Part shown: positions 10,969-23,293 of the stretch, in pieces | Position numbering within the stretch: the stretch's first letter is position 1 | How the letters are laid out: the number at the start of each line of letters is the position of its first letter | Assembly (NCBI RefSeq): GCF_000208865.1 | Contig: NC_018396.1 | Span: 1,512,630 to 1,576,629, forward strand | Direction: 5' to 3' | Origin: Neospora caninum Liverpool | Taxonomy: Eukaryota > Apicomplexa > Conoidasida > Eucoccidiorida > Sarcocystidae | Length of the DNA: 64,000 bases | Translations under genes and position numbers: made by a program | The notes under the pieces: generated by a model | What the model saw: the letters and a program-made list of their open reading frames with translations, nothing else | The model's database searches: none | What the model was told of the DNA's origin: nothing

Positions 10969-13947
10969 GAAGACAGAGTCGCAGATAATAGACAATGCAT
11001 CCATATATATATATATATAAATATATATATAAATATATAAATATATATATAGGGTACAAAGCGGGTGCGGCTATTGTGCATTTTGAGGCTGTGGGTTTTC
11101 TTCTCAGGGCTGACGTTGACTGCGATTCGTTGTTCCTGGACGTGTGTGTCTTGCACCTTCGGGACGAGGGGGGGATGGGTCCCGATCGGCTAATTGGCGG
11201 CTCGGCTGTGCGGTCGGAGACAGGGAAGGAGACAGGGAACGAAGAGACTGCGGCGGAGCGCGAGGCGAAAAAAAAGGCTTTGAGGGTAATGAAGGGAAGG
11301 AGGGTCCGGTTCGACCAGTTCGGACACCTCATGGACGGCTGCACCTACATGCTGGAAAAGTTTCAAGAGACGCCCTGCACAGAGGAAGCAGAAAAGGAAC
11401 TCCAAAAAATGCAGTCCATCACAGGTAAAATGCTTTTTTACACACGACATATACGAAAGTCTCCGCAACTATGTCTTTCTATATATGTATATGCCTGCGT
11501 GCATGTAAAGACGTGAATATGAATAGGTTCTTGTTTGTGCGCGTAGGGGGGTCAAGGCTAGCAGAGAGCGAAAGGGAGGGCGAGAGGCGTAGAAGTTTGG
11601 CTCTACACAGCTGAATGGTACGGACTCCCTACATAGGGTGTGACCGGGCTTACACATGTGTCCATACCTCTATGCGTGTGCCTGTATTTATGTTTGTATA
11701 GGGGTGTATCTGCATGCAAATAGATGGATAGGGGCGTATACACGAAGTGCCTGGCGGTCGATGCATGTGCGTCTTTTGAGAAGGCCTGGTTGTTTCCTGC
11801 GCTTCTTAGGCGATCGGTGGCGTCGTCTTCTGATTCCGGTGCACCCCCTTCTCCACATTGAGAGTCAAAAGGCCTTTGAAAGAATGATGAAAGGTACGGG
11901 GGAGGGAAAGATTTTAGAAGAGGATTGTTTCCGTTAAAAATGACCTCTCTTGCGTGGCGAAGTCCCTCTTTGAAGTTGGACTTCCTTACCTGTATGCATA
12001 TACTCCACAAGTCTAGTGGTATGCATATTGCATGCATTTCTGTCTGGTTTCTCTTTTTTGTAGATGTTGGCTTGTGTAGCGTTATAGGGCATCGAGGCGG
12101 TGCGTAACTGGGTTCAAATAGAAGATTCACGTTTTGACAAGTTTCACGTTTGCATGCATCATCCGAGTTAGGCGACGCATATGCAGGAAAGGACCGCGCG
12201 ACTGGTGGCGTTGTGTCTCTCGCTGAGGTCGGCAGTCTCTGCATGCTGATCTCTCTACAGGTGTTTTGATACAGTTCTTCTGGAAGCTAGTATCACTACA
12301 TATATATACATATATAATGTATATATGTATGCCTCTGAATATATATATATATATATCTTTATAGAACGATCTCTTTATAGATATGTGTAGTTAAGGGAAT
12401 GGTATGCACGCATTGGGCGAGGGTTTGACGAAGTAGGGTCCCGCGTTTTCGGTTTGGCAGTGTATCTCGGGGTTGCGCGCGCGTGCGATTGTTCTGTGTT
12501 TTTAAGGCACGAATCTTCTGAAGCACACGAGTTACGGGTACCCTCATCTTCGTCAGTTTCAGCTGTCGATGGACCGGCGTCGGCTCTTGTGGTACACGTC
12601 GTCCAAGGCGAAGTCTTCCTCGGTCGTTCACTTGGCGCTCTTACACGGCATCCTCTTTGGGCAGAAATCGCCAACCTTCGAGAGCTACCGCCTCCCGGGT
12701 TTGCAACACCTCTCTTTCTCGCTGGTCTTCTGGTCGCGGGGGCCGCCGCCCGAGACAGACTACGACGAGGAGGAAGACGAAGACGAAGAAGAGAGGAAGA
12801 CGCGACAGGCGATCGAGCTTAGAAGGCCCATCAGCGGGGCGAGGACTCTCGACCTCACCTGCAAAGATGAGTTCGAATTCGACATGTGGGTTACCGGCCT
12901 CAAAGCGATCATCGCCGCCAACAAGGGTCTCCGAATCAGCAAAAAGCTCCTCCTGTCGCACTCCCGCCGATTCAGGTGAGGCTGCAGAACGCGTAGAGAG
13001 AGAGATGCGGAACAGATTCGCAACCAGGGAAGAAACATTTTCGCGGCTCGTTTTGACCCGGAGGCGAGACGTATTCCTCGAGAGCGACAAACAGGAGGAT
13101 ATTCGCACCTCCAAATCTTTCGAGCTAGGGGCTCGTAGCGGTCCGGCAGCAACAGAAGGGGAAATAACAGTCTCGAAGAAACTCGACAAATGCAGGCCTC
13201 TACACATATACATGTCTGTGCGCGTGTATATGCATCTCTATTTCTTCATATATTTATTTTAGCAGATTTGTATGGACTTCTACGCGGGTCGGCGTCTCCA
13301 GACGCACAGGTGGAGGGTGGCGCTTCTGGGGCGTAGGGCACTCGCTTTTCTCGCGGCATGTTTGCACGCCAAAAAGCGTGCAGTGACAGTTGATGCGTCG
13401 CTTTATATGCGGTTTCCGTTTTTTCAGGCGCGCGCTGGCACACAACAATGTGACCATCAAATTGACGGCTTTGCCTGAAGTGAAGGAGCCTGGACAAGTG
13501 AACCTTGACGACTGCATGGACTTGCCTTGGCACCCTCCCGAGGTGCTTCAGAAGTAAGGCTGTCGAAGTTGTCTTGTGCGCGTCTCGTCTCGGAGATCTC
13601 TCCGCAGACGAAGCTTCTAGGTTCGCCAAGAGACCTGCGCCTCGCTCTTCTTCGTGCACCCTGTATCATATGTATCGAGGTACAACCTCGTATATCGCAA
13701 TGCAGGTGTATATATATACATACGTGTATGTTTGTAGCTGCTAAGAGTTCTCGAGCCACCAAAGAAAGCGGAACACGTGCAGCAATAGAGTATGCATCGC
13801 TATCGTAGATGCGATAATGTCTCTCTTCTCGATTTGAGTATACCAAGGTGTAGACACGAGGTCATCGAATACGACTCGATGCCGGTATGCTGACCTACCG
13901 CTTGGATGTCTTGCTATGCATATACATACACGCACAAATATAAATAC

Positions 13948-13988
<41 letters not shown>

Positions 13989-16900
13989 TGCATGCATGTG
14001 TGCTGTGGAGATCGGTGACGTGCAGGAGTCGAGATTCAGCGCGACTGGCATTGTGTGTGATGCGGAGTGGACAAAAAGGGACTGTGGAGAGCGACAAGCG
14101 GGGCACGTCGATTTTCTTGTATGTGTCTTCGATATAAAATGTATGCATGGCCGTTTACGATCCACTCTTCTGCTTCTGTGCGATCCGTTTTTTTATACAG
14201 GAAGTACGACGGTCTCCAGCGAAGGATTCAGGCTGCAGCTGTCGAGGTGCGTTTGTCTCTGGGGAGGTTGAGCGCAGCTGTGGGTTTAGAACGTCACGAG
14301 ACAGCCGGTTCTCGATCTTCCTTTTGTAAAATCTGGGAATAAAGTTCGACAGGCATACACTCCTCACCCTCAGGAAGCAGCCAACTTAGCACTTTGTGGG
14401 TAACTTTCAAGAGTCGCCTGTCCGATTTTCTTTCCTAAGCGAAGCAAGTGCATGCATGCATCCCAAGGTTTGTTCCGCCATGCACCCGGAGATGGAGGTA
14501 TTCTTCGCATTTTGTACGTGTATATATACACACATATATTGAGATATCTGATCGGGTGACGATAGACACGTAGAAATGAGGTCCCCTCTAAACTTTGTGT
14601 CTTTCGCAGATTCGCCACCTCAATTATCGGCAGCCGCCTCACGGGCGAGGCGCCACGATCCCCGACGTGTGCGAGCTGTCTGGGTCGGTGAGTCGCAGAA
14701 GCTTTTCCTTTTAAAGAACCTGGAAAGCGCGTGAGAGTCGGCTGAAGGTCCAGGCCGTGTGTGGGCGGTCCGTGCGTTTTCTGTGCACTTTTGGCAGCAC
14801 ACCTCGTGTTTTTGTGCGCCTGTCTGCTGCGGGGTTTCCCCGCGTTCGTTCCCACGCAGGGACCGGCGTATGCTGGAGTGTACGAGGTCGGCGAGGCAGA
14901 CGACGAGGAAATGGAGCACCGACGCATGGTCGAGCTGCTTCATCAGGTGTTCAGTGTGCTCTCGAATGCGCGCGTCGCCCTCAGCTGTAAGAGACGTCTG
15001 TCTTGGACAAAAGACGCGAAATGGCCAATTTTTTGAAGAAAGAACGCACTCTCGACGTCCACACGTCACCTGCAAATTGAGAGAGTCCTACACATATAGG
15101 TGTCGATGTGAACTAAGATCACATACATGTGCACGCATCGAGCAGGTTGTGCCCAGACACTGCACAGTGTTTCCATCGTGCTACACCGCGATGTATGGAC
15201 ACAAATGCATAGGTAAATATATATATATATATATTAGAGTAACATCCAAAAACTGCGCACATGCGGAGTCAACTGTTTAGTCATATATATAAATATGTAG
15301 ATATATATATTTATATGTCTAGTAGCCGTAGACAGAGAGACTCTTGCTGATACCGTCGATATCGGTAGATACCCGTTTCTCATTCAGTGCTGTGGACTAT
15401 ATGTCTATCGTTGCGGATATGAGGTTTTGTCAAGTATTATAGAGAGGCATTAGGATGGTTGCGTGCGGAATCTCGTGCTGCCTTTTCTAACGAGGGAAGG
15501 AATGTGGAACTGCCTGTCACTTCGTTTTTTTGCAGCGTTTAAGTCGGAGATTGAACGCCAGCGAGTCGCGGAGGCGGCGCGCGAGAGCGAGAGAACTGCC
15601 TCTCGTGCGTCTTCCGACTCCAGCGCACTTGATGCTTCAGGCTCGGAACCTCAAAACGACGAGGAAAGAGAAGAAGTGGTTGTGAGTATTTCCTCTTCGG
15701 GAGAGATCAAGAAGAAGTCGCCGCATCGAAGAAGCGAAGGAGAAGGGACCGATGACCTCACCTTTGAGGAAAAATTCAAAAAATATTCCAGCAGGAGTGC
15801 TGCCTCCCTCGAGGCCGTGCAAGCTGTGCAGGTGAGTTGCGAGAGAGAGAACAGAGACAAGAGGAAAACCCGGAGAAGCCTTTCCCCACATACACGCTTC
15901 TCTCATTTGTCCACTGGAAGTCGCCTCTCAGTGATCAAACCAAAGACGCCGACTTCGCCTCCTGTTTCGATCAGCAACTGAAAATCTCTATGTATAGATA
16001 TATATTGCTACATATATGCATGTATTTCTACATCGATGTAGACATATAGGTAGATATATTTTTGCAAACGTGTACATGTATACAATTACGCACCCATTCA
16101 GATAAAACACAGGTGCATTTACAGATGACACATTTATGTATATACAATTATGGGTATATATATATATATGTGGATATAGTTGATCACGCAACTGGATAGG
16201 CATACAAAGAGGTAGATATATATTTATATATGTAGATATGTATACGCCTGCATACAAGCATACATAGGCATGTATATATATATATATATATATATACATT
16301 CATTTACATACGTTTCCATAGGCGTATGTATGTATCTTTGCGTCCCTGTAGGTGTGCTGGAGTTGCGTGATCTGAAGGCTGTGTTTGCGTGGCGTTTTGT
16401 GTGGCGCACAGAACTCGGTGTCGACGCTTGGTTTTTTTCATCGCGCGTGTTTGCAGGAGCAAGTGAAGGACAGCGTTTTGACGCTTTGGCAGCAAGCCGC
16501 ACCGATCACGCAAGAAGCGCAGAAATTTTTTGAGCAGGCTGTCGCGGCGGTTGTGGGGAACGACGAGGACGAAATGGAGAATCTGCCTAATGAAGACGGT
16601 CGCAGTTGGACGCCTGAAGAGGTGAGAAGCGACGGGAGCATAACGATGAAGAGGAAAAGACTTTGAAAACGACTGGAACTGGCGCCCGTTCTGGGACGGA
16701 TCTGTCAACATGTTTCTGTTCTCTAATTGTCCTTCCAGTCTCAACAGTGTTTGGATTTGCCGTTTTCTGCTCTCCCTGCAAACCCGGGAATGCGGCAGCT
16801 CTTGCGGCCGTCTAAGTTCTCTCGCCTTCTCTCGCGTTCGTCATCCTTTGTCCCTGTCTCTGTTTTCTGCCCTTTTTGGTCCTGCTTCCACTGTCGTTTG

Positions 16901-17827
16901 CCTTTCGGGTTCATCTTCTCCATTTCATTTCGGCTCTGTGCGGTTGTCTCTTCCCATATTTAGATCTCGCGGCTGAAGCAAATCAACCAGCTGTTGTGGA
17001 AAGCAGAAGTGGACCTAGAGAACGTCGAAGACATCCTCGCGCGTTTCCGACAGACCCACCTGGAGCTTGCTCGCGGCCTCGTCGCCTCCGTCACGGATTT
17101 GAATCAGAAACTCTCCGAGGAAGTCCACCGATGGGGTTCCCAGGTACATCTCAAAGACCTCATTTGCCCGCCGTGAAGCTCACATATCTATATATGCATA
17201 CATGCATTGCTATATATATATATGTAGATGCAAAGAGAGAGACATACACAAGCACAACTGGCCAGAGACACGAATGTAGATATGCCGGTTTGCGGCCCTC
17301 TGGTGGGGGGTAGATGTCTGTAGAGGATGGATATCGGAATTCTCTTTGGATAGATGTTGGGGAAATGTGGAAGGCAAATGTGGAGATGAAGAGCTGTACC
17401 GGGATAGGCGTAGACGGGGGATGTTGCGCTGCTTTTCTATTTTGTGTGTGTTTTTCCGTCTTCACGCGGACGACCAGTCGACGTTTGGCGTTTTAAGCGC
17501 GGCAGGTTTTCGCTGACTTTTTCTCTGGCGCTCTCAAGAAAGAACCGCGGTTTTGGCGACGCCACGATACCCGGCACCTTGTGTTTTATGGTTTTCTCTG
17601 TTTTTTCCCTTCAGCTGTCGTCTTTCATGTCAGACTTTGTCAGCCGCCTCAACACTCTCCCCGCCGCGCTCGTGGCCGACGACGCGGCAGCCGCTCTCAG
17701 AGCAACCGCCGCGTCTGCTGCCTCTCTTTCGGGCCCCCACAGACATGTCTCTTCTGTGGAGTCCCGGGAGACACGGCAGGAGACAGGTGTTTCCGGAGCA
17801 GCGCCCCCGCCGCCACCTATGATTTGA
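8447..17827 (+). CDS. PH-domain protein (plant PLC / PRAF-like PH fold) with C-terminal coiled coil
   Basis: Fourteen exons, frame-consistent at every junction: 8447-9673, 10114-10292, 11108-11424, 11810-11893, 12261-12289, 12557-12975, 13428-13553, 14201-14246, 14610-14687, 14860-14986, 15536-15831, 16457-16621, 16964-17143, 17615-17827; 1161 residues. Residues 1-380 are Ser/Pro/Ala-rich and probably disordered. The PH domain spans about 575-740. Its second half matches the plant PRAF/PLC-like PH family closely: LSFSLVF, RTLDLTCKDEFEFDMW, then WVTGLKAIIAAN at 723-734. Between the LSFSLVF strand and the RTLDL strand lies a ~25-residue acidic insert (DYDEEEDEDEEER) not usual for the family. 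A Ser-rich acidic stretch (~960-1000) precedes coiled-coil exons (1032-1091), and the tail ends in a proline run, PPPPPMI. Unlike plant PRAF proteins, no RCC1 repeats or FYVE finger are visible. A phosphoinositide or membrane scaffold role is inference. Exon 6 could alternatively begin at 12563. Confidence 0.85.
10828..10855. repeat. (TA)n microsatellite in intron 2 of the PH-domain gene
   Basis: A perfect run of fourteen TA units, inside the intron between the exons ending at 10292 and starting at 11108. Confidence 0.95.
10931..10966. repeat. (AT)n microsatellite in intron 2 of the PH-domain gene
   Basis: A perfect run of eighteen AT units in the same intron as the tracts at 10828 and 11003. 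Confidence 0.95.
11003..11051. repeat. Interrupted (AT)n tract ~55 bases before an exon acceptor
   Basis: AT repeats broken by AAA interruptions. The tract ends shortly upstream of the TTCTCAG acceptor at 11107, so length changes here would alter the spacing of branch point and acceptor. Confidence 0.9.
12299..12356. repeat. Imperfect (TA)n tract immediately after the micro-exon
   Basis: TA/TG-interrupted repeats begin ten bases past the GTATCA donor that closes the 29-base exon at 12261-12289. Confidence 0.9.
13947..13985. repeat. (TA)n microsatellite in intron 7 of the PH-domain gene
   Basis: Nearly pure TA repeat within the intron 13554-14200, followed by a GCATGCATG stretch. Confidence 0.93.
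15217..15234. repeat. Short (AT)n tract in intron 10 of the PH-domain gene
   Basis: Nine AT units. Further AT-rich repeats follow to about 15,320 in the same intron. Confidence 0.85.
16272..16296. repeat. (TA)n microsatellite in intron 11 of the PH-domain gene
   Basis: Perfect TA run in the intron 15832-16456, which is otherwise rich in ATACAT/ATATGT elements from about 15,990. Confidence 0.93.
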
Positions 17828-19388
17828 AAACTACGGGCACAAGGCGGGGAAGAGCGAATGGCGGTGCGCAAGAGGGAAGAAACGAGGGAAACAGACCCGA
17901 AACGCAGACGGGGAGACCGAGGCTTTTGTATCTCGTCGGATCATTTGTGGAGAATGGCGAAAAGCGAGCCTTCTCGGAACCGCCTCACGGGTTTTTTTTT
18001 TAATTTGCATTGCGCACGCAGGTTCTGGACCCTCAGGTTTGAGGTGTACAGACACCTGAGCGAGACTGCGCCTTTTCTTGTTTCGTGTTTCCAGAAGACA
18101 CACTTTTTTCTTTCGTCTCATACGAGCTGCGCGCGAGAGCGCCCATTACCTGTTTCGGGTTGTTCGTTGTCGCACAGCTCAAACGAAGGCGCCCTCGGGG
18201 GGCTTGACGGATTTCCGTGGTCTGTGAGGGCAGGTGTGTGGAGTGTACGTACAGCTGGGCGAATTCCAGAGGGGCCCCAGCACGGCTTCTGGTTGCGCTC
18301 GTTTTGTTTCCGTCTGTGCCTTCGGTCCCACGTGCTGCCTGAGGACAACGCGCCTCTCGGACGATTATAAACAGGCATGTGGCATTCTTATGGCAAGAAT
18401 ACCAAAGGCCAGTCTTCCGCGTTTGTCTCTCCTTTCTCCACCGTAATTTATCTACGTCGACGCTGTTTTGCGTGAACGGTTCTCGGTTTCCTCGGAGAGA
18501 AACAGACCTCGACTCTTGGCAGCTCCACATTTTCCTGATGCGTTTTGAGTTTTCCGGTTTTTTTCGCACGCACATCTTCGCTCTTGAAAACATAAAGTTC
18601 ACAGAGAGACAGCTAGAGAGTAGAGAGGCCCTCTCGCCCCCAGAGGTGAGAGTAAGCTCGCGAAGCTAGGAAACGAATGGTGGTACTTCTTGCCCTTTTT
18701 CCAGGCCATGTCGAGGTGAAACCTCCCGGCTGCGAACCAAGGTAGACTCCTGGATTGAAAACACCCTGGGGGAACTCTGCTCCAATCAAAGATCACTAGT
18801 CACTGCACTCAAAAGCACGTCTCGGCTCCAGGCTGCATGCGGCCAGCACAGGCCTGGTGTCGCAGCCTGCCTCTGAGCCTCCATCGAAAGTGTGACCCAG
18901 CGAATCAGAGAAGAGCCTGTATTAGCTGCTAAAGACCTAACCCAAAGGGCTCGCGCAGGATGCATGCGCGGTGTTTAGATCAGGACGGGGAAGAGAGAAA
19001 ACGAAGAATCGCCAGCTGCGTACAAGAGATTGTTGGGCGGAACGTGCCGAATCACCCTGGCGGTGACCCCAGACGCTCTGAGACGAGGATTCACAAAGGC
19101 GGCAAAGCACGATCTCTCTGGCGACAGGCTGGGTGATTCCTGACTTCTGCTGGGGTGTCTGTACGAGGTGTTTTCGTGTCTCTCTAGTGGAAAAGGTGGA
19201 CAGCAAGTTAGGGGCACCAGCCGTTCTGCGTCGAGGGCAACGGGATGTGGTGTCGACGGCGCTTCGAAAGCGTCGGTTTCGACACCTGTGGAAGTCTGAC
19301 GACTGCGCAGGAATGAACGCCTGCATGTGGAATCGGGCGCTGGAGCGTTGTAAAAACCGAATCGTTTGTTTTAAACACATGAGAAAAC
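17828..19388. other. Convergent intergenic region (3' UTRs)
   Basis: This 1.56 kb lies between the stop codons of two convergent genes (17827 plus, 19389 minus). It contains no long ATG-initiated frame with coding character. Expected content is two 3' UTRs and their polyadenylation signals; no canonical site can be assigned with confidence. Confidence 0.6.
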
Positions 19389-19808
19389 CTATATAACATA
19401 GGAGCGAGACCTCCGAAAAAAGCGGTTTTTCAGTCTTTGAGCGCCTTCAAAACACAGCACGACGTCATCTGCGTACGTGACGCGTCTACGTACATCGCGG
19501 AAAGGGTCTCCGCTGACGCGAAAAACGCAAATTTCGATCTTCCTGCCTCTTTGCTTCGCCGAACGCAGACAAAAAGCCAGCACTTACGTCGCCGGCACAT
19601 CCCAATCTCCCTCCGCCAGCCGAAGCGTCACGGCGTCGACCTGAAAAACGCACGCGTCAGGAACGGACGCCTCCCCAGTCTGACAGTTGGACGGCCAACG
19701 GCAGCGTCCGCAACAAGCCGACACACAGATACATGCAGATGCATACATATACAGATATACATAGATATACAGATAGACATACATATACAGATATACATAC
19801 ATATGCAG

Positions 19809-19850
<42 letters not shown>

Positions 19851-22800
19851 GCATATTTATGTGGAGAGGGCTTGTGCGGCAGGAGACCTTAAGATGCAAT
19901 GTAGATACTGTATAGAAGCATCGAGATATGTAGATGCGCGGAGAAGAAGGCACATGTTGAAGCAGAGAGACACAAAAGAATACGTCTGTGGAGCCAGGCC
20001 GATGGTGACGTCTCGGAATTGCAGCGTCATTGTTTTAGCCCCTTTCTACTAGGAACTGTCGCGCAACTCTGGAGCTGAGCCCAAGCCGCAAAAAAGGATT
20101 ATGGCCATCTGTGCATCTAAGTTGATACTCGGTTATATATTTTAGACGCTAACAAGGCCCCTCCACGCCAGCAAGGAAAACTTTTATCAGGCGGCCACGA
20201 GCTGTCTCCTCCCAAGGCAGCGAGCGCGTGTAACTGCGGATAGGCAAGCAAGGTTCTGTCACGTCATCGCCACCTACCTTCCTCTCAAACATCCGCCACA
20301 GCGTCAGTGCAGCTTGCTCGACGCCGCTCTCCTGTGGTCTCCTGAAGCGCATTTCCTCCTCTTTGCGATCGTGGGACACTGCCTCGCGGCACAGCCTGAG
20401 CAGGCTGCGTCTCACGGCTTCGGCGTCGAGCGCGGGTGTTCGAGGATCGGCTTCCTTCGCGTTTCGGTGAGGCAACACGAAAGGCGGCGGGGGGATGTCT
20501 GAGGAGAAAAAACGTCGGAAAAGCCGAGCGGTGCATGCTTCGCGAAGACAGGGAAGCAAAAGCTCTGCGCCACAGACCGCCCAGAAGCGCCCCGTGAGTC
20601 GCCAAGTCGTCGGACAAGAAACACACAGGCATGCTGGCTGGCGAGACGCGAAGAGAGAGAGGTAGATTCCAAGAGCAAGCAACGGCCGCAGTGATGTGGG
20701 AGACAGCAAACAAGACCCGCGCCTTTCACAGCCTGCGTTTTGCTGTGAGGTCTCCCGCGCCCGCCAGTGTTCCGGGAAGAGGCACTTTCGTCGATTTCGT
20801 AGATGTCTCTCGAAAGGGTGCGGATTTGAGTTGCACTCGCTGCTTGCTGTTTTCCCCTTCCCAATCGGGGCAACCTGAAACTGGGGTTTGCCGCTCGCAG
20901 ACAACGCCGCAGCCTTCCCAGAAGTGTGTATCTTGCTCTGTTTTGTTTCTTCCTGCCGCTTCTCTTCTGGGCCGGTCGCTGGCGCGAAGAGGGCAAACGC
21001 GCCATTTTGAAATCCATGGCAGCCTAACAGACTCGGAGACTGAGCCACCGCGCTTACCTCGCGGTCCAAGGACGTGGAAGAGCGAAAACAAGGCGGCTGG
21101 ATGTGGCTGCTCCGCCTCGACTTCCGCAGAGAGAGAGTCCAGGACGCTGGGAATCGCGTCGAGGTGTCTGTACACCCCCCGCTGATAGCAGTAAACGTTC
21201 GCGCAGGGTAGAAAGAATGCGAATGGCGGCCACTGGAAAGGCAGACGCAGGAGACGGCGCGCGAAGGTACGGAAGTCAAGGCGTTGGACATCCGGACGGG
21301 AGAAGAGAGAACGCGAGAAGGTGCTCCACGCGTGCGTCCTCGTCTCTGCGAGCTCAGAGAGCGAGACAGCTGAGAGAGGCGAAGGGAATCGGGAGGAAGA
21401 GAGAAGAGTCGCGGGCGGGAAACGGAAGTGCGAAGCCGTTGAGCCTGCAAATCGAAACTGGCTGCCTGCCTCCGAACGCCTGTCTGCGGCAGCTCGCGAA
21501 GCAGACGAAGGTGTGGAAGAGACTGTCGCGGTGAAGACAGCGGAGAGCGACGAGAAGATCGCGGCGAGGCACCGAAACACCTGTCCCCTCGATTTCCAAA
21601 ACCAAGGAAAAAGCCAAGACCGAGGACCCGAAGCGGAAGCAGAGAGCGAAAAAGAAGAGAAGTAAGGGGAAAGGAAGGAAGGAGAAGACGGCTTTGGTGA
21701 GGTTTCACAGGTTGCGCGAGGCTCGAGGGGTACGATAGCCGGCGGAAAGTCGGGAGGTTTCGGGTTCTGCTGTCCTTCGTTGCACTGTACGTACAGCTGA
21801 GCGTAGAGCGGAAGGAGTGCAAGGAAGAGGAGGCGGCCAAAGAGCGCAATGAGATCCACGGCGCGGTAGGGCACACAGACAGGGTCTTTCTTTGCCGAAC
21901 TCGAATGCTTTGCGGCCGCGCGAGACGGGGCTGACCGCCAAGAAGGCAGGGACGAATAAAACGTCGAGAGACGCGACGGAAGACCGGCGGACGAATGAGA
22001 AGACGGCGGCGAGAAATACGCAGCTGCGATCTCCTCTGAGCATGGCTGCCTTTCCTCGGAATAGGGCTCTCTAGCCACCTCTGCAAACGCAGGATCAGAA
22101 GATGAAACGAAGGGAGACGAGGCAGAGGGAAAACCAACGCGCGGAAGAGAAGACGAGGGAGGAGACGAAGGTGAAGAAGAAGGGGAAGGAGAGGACGTGA
22201 GCGTCCTTGCATTGAAAAACTTGAGAGCTCGCGAAAGAGAAGACAACAAAGGGGACGGCTCCTCCGTCTGCAGTGCCGAGACTGCCTCTCCAGGTGCCCC
22301 CGAGAGAGAAGAAAACGCACAAGACAGGGAAGGGAGCGACGAAAGCAGTAAAGACCGACAAGGAAAGGGTAACGAATGGCAACGAGAGGTAACACATCCG
22401 CACGAAGCGCAAGCAAAGGCGGCTCGGTGAGAGGCGCCTGAGTTGGGAAGAGTGGAAGACGGATACTGAGACAGGGAAGACAGTCGCGCGTCAAAGTGAG
22501 AGGACGGCACGCGGGAGGAAGGCGCAGAAGCGTCAATCGACGCCTCCCGCTTTAGACTTCTCCAAGCGACAAAAGTGACCCTCGAACCCACAAGGGAGGA
22601 CGCAGTCCAGTCTGCCTGGGGAAAATGACGATTCGCGAATGCAGCAAGACGACTCTGAGCGCAGTTTTGCTTGACACTGGCGGCACGCGTCGAAGAAGCC
22701 GAACAGGCAGAGGCATCAAAAGATGGACCGGACGAGGAAGGAGAAGGTGAAGCGCGAACAGGAAGAGAGAAGGGAGAAGAATCAGCGAAGGCCGAAGTGT

Positions 22801-23293
22801 GCAGAGGCGCGGCCCTGGGAGGCAGAAAAGACAGACAACGGGGGGGTGAGGAGCAGAGGGGAAACGAAGCGGAGAGGGAGCCTGAGGAAAAGAGGAGCAA
22901 GGCCGAAACCGCCAAGACAGACAGAGACAGGAGGCGGCGACAGGGACTTTTGCACCCCGGAGAAGACCGAAGGAGATGGACAGAGAGGAAGGAGAGAACA
23001 GGCGATGCGGCGCACGGAGTGCGTGGTGCTACAGACGCAAGAGGGAGGCGCCGGAGACGCTTGGATGTTTGACGCGAACAGAAGAAGAAAAACAGACATT
23101 TAAGACAATGATGGAGGCCACCGACAGCCAACAGGAACAACGGCTTCTTTCCCCACTCCCCGAGAGACTGGCTGTAATATGTCTTGTCCCGGATCGTCTC
23201 GGCTTCTCCGCCGACCTTCTCCTCTCGTCCTCTCAGTCCTTCTTTGGGGTCGTCTTCTTCCCCAGCGCGGTGTCTTCTTCTTCTCCGGTGCAT
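19389..23293 (-). CDS. Hypothetical protein, Ser-rich with several hydrophobic segments (possible membrane or organelle-targeted protein)
   Basis: Four minus-strand exons, frame-consistent: 21058-23293, 20278-20498, 19588-19640, 19389-19512; 877 residues. Junctions use strong sites: GAG|GTAAGC, CTCCTCAG|AC, AAG|GTAGGT, TTTTTCAG|GTCGAC, AC|GTAAGT, GCGTCAG|CG. Reading through the AAG|GTAGGT donor gives an alternative stop at 20149. I prefer the spliced form because the two small downstream exons are cleanly bounded and end in a protein-like tail (VTYADDVVLCFEGAQRLKN). The N-terminus is Arg-rich, followed by hydrophobic stretches near residues 51-72 and 117-145. Further hydrophobic segments contain VDLIALFGRLLFLALLPLYA and FQWPPFAFFLPCANVYCY. 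The middle is Ser/Pro-rich. Exon 1 has no Met after Met1, so the start is 23293 or lies in an unseen upstream exon. The layout could suit an apicoplast or mitochondrial leader, but that is inference. No family recognised. Confidence 0.68.
19735..19852. repeat. ACATATACAGAT-type minisatellite grading into (TA)n
   Basis: Degenerate copies of ACATATACAGAT/ATACATAGATAT are followed by a pure TA run (about 19,813-19,840). It lies in intron 2 of the minus-strand gene, between the exons 19588-19640 and 20278-20498. Confidence 0.9.

Noticed and set aside
20149..22536. 795-codon minus-strand frame
   Set aside because: Only its last part (20278-20498) is used as exon 2. The rest is a different frame across the 2.2-kb exon 1 and the following intron.
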